A DNA stretch of 64,000 nucleotides from contig NZ_CP108088.1 in assembly GCF_036192275.1 (NCBI RefSeq), positions 868,001-932,000 of the forward strand, written 5' to 3'. The DNA is from Streptomyces sp. NBC_00250. GTDB lineage: Bacteria > Actinomycetota > Actinomycetes > Streptomycetales > Streptomycetaceae. A model generated the notes under the pieces. The model did no database searches. It worked only from the letters and a program-made list of their open reading frames with translations, and was not told the origin of the DNA. The translations under genes were made by a program, and so were the position numbers. Below are positions 63,622 through 64,000 of this stretch, in pieces (the first letter of the stretch is position 1; every line of letters starts with the position of its first letter).

Positions 63622-64000
63622 TGTCTTCCCACTCCTCCAACCCCGGCGGCGCATCTCGCGTGCGCCGCCGGGCGTTGCTCGGCACCGTCGTCCTGGCGGT
63701 GCTCGTCGCCCTCGCCGGCCTGGCCGCGTACCTCACCCGCGACGGCAGGACCCCCGCCAAGCCCGCGGCGGCGCGTCCGAGTTCGCCCCCGTCTTCCTCC
63801 TCGGCGGTCTCGCCGTCCGGGCCGCCCACGGTGACCACCCGTCCCCGCTCCCTGCCGGTTCCGCCGAGGACCACCGACCCGATCGCCTTCGGGAAGGCAG
63901 CCGCAGCGGCGTTGTGGTCGTACGACACCCGCGCGTACCCGCAGGCCGAACTGCGGCGCGCTCTTCACGCGTGGCTGACCCCGGAGGCCAAGTACGCCGA
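63621..64000 (+). CDS. Conjugation-accessory membrane protein, partial (runs off right edge)
   Basis: ATG at 63621 in TGATG overlap with the pilin-like gene. 126 codons are visible: a basic N-terminus (GGASRVRRRALLGTVVLAVL), one transmembrane helix (VVLAVLVALAGLAAYL), a long Pro/Ser/Thr linker, and the beginning of an extracytoplasmic domain (ALWSYDTRAYPQAELRRALH AWLTPEAKYA). The layout fits a VirB8/TraK-like or other bitopic component of a secretion channel. The frame is open to the window end. Confidence 0.7.
   Translation, partial: MSSHSSNPGGASRVRRRALLGTVVLAVLVALAGLAAYLTRDGRTPAKPAAARPSSPPSSSSAVSPSGPPTVTTRPRSLPVPPRTTDPIAFGKAAAAALWSYDTRAYPQAELRRALHAWLTPEAKYA

Larger units (their letters stand above)
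54243..64000. mobile_element. Integrative (probably conjugative) island, left part
   Basis: It starts next to the pirin remnant and carries, in order, an integrase, an excisionase-like gene, IS relics, the NA37/RelA-SpoT/membrane operon, a nuclease-like gene, a DNA methyltransferase and conjugation-type genes (cell-wall hydrolase, pilin-like and secretion-accessory proteins) running off the right edge. The right end and attachment sites are not in view, so island limits are inferred. Confidence 0.6.

Overview
The window is high-GC DNA with the codon use, gene families and signal peptides of Streptomyces or a close actinomycete. PadR, TetR and ECF regulators, secreted glycoside hydrolases, DUF1206, TerD and a formylglycine-generating enzyme all fit. 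It looks like an accessory region, perhaps a chromosome arm. About twenty decayed genes and insertion-sequence scraps lie among intact operons. No rRNA, tRNA or CRISPR array was recognised. All calls come from reading the sequence; nothing was searched against a database.

Layout. 1-9.6 kb is a graveyard: an integrase relic, IS5 and IS481 relics, broken MFS, Rhs, esterase and acetate-transporter-like genes. Intact genes there encode an EF-hand protein and three secreted proteins. 9.6-14.4 kb holds a decayed sulfatase locus (broken sulfatase, PadR, MFS, FGE with its core deleted). 14.4-20.6 kb has a secreted SGNH esterase, a small stress-type group (DUF1206, PRC-barrel, 55-aa membrane protein) and a TetR/SDR pair with two inverted repeats between them. 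20.6-27.4 kb is the complete version of the sulfatase locus: PadR, FGE, two sulfatases and MFS. Here FGE would convert the Cys of C-x-P-x-R in each sulfatase to formylglycine, and the MFS protein probably imports the sulfated substrate or exports the product. 27.5-32.3 kb has a double-domain Lrp regulator beside an M20 amidohydrolase, an MHS-type MFS transporter and an esterase. A broken fragment of that esterase is duplicated at 7.5 kb.

32.5-50.2 kb: a CBM3-GH16 glucanase, a NarL-type two-component pair, a decayed DUF2156/esterase pair, an acyltransferase-like membrane protein, a TerD protein and an ABC exporter whose Walker A Ser is Pro. Next comes a hemicellulose locus: GH10-CBM13-GH62, then GH74, with a membrane-anchored ECF sigma factor just upstream that carries an extracellular arabinofuran-binding (CBM42/AbfB-like) domain. 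The sigma factor probably senses arabinoxylan fragments and controls these enzymes.

52-53.4 kb is an intact IS256-family element. From about 54.24 kb to the right edge lies an integrative, probably conjugative island next to a pirin gene remnant. It has a tyrosine integrase, an excisionase-like protein, transposase scraps, a PD-(D/E)xK/DUF5655 protein, an N4/N6 DNA methyltransferase and the start of a conjugation module. Its most interesting cargo is a three-gene operon at 56.5-59.3 kb: an NA37-like nucleoid-associated protein, a RelA/SpoT-family nucleotide synthetase and a small membrane protein. This is the best candidate here for an undescribed defence or toxin-antitoxin system.
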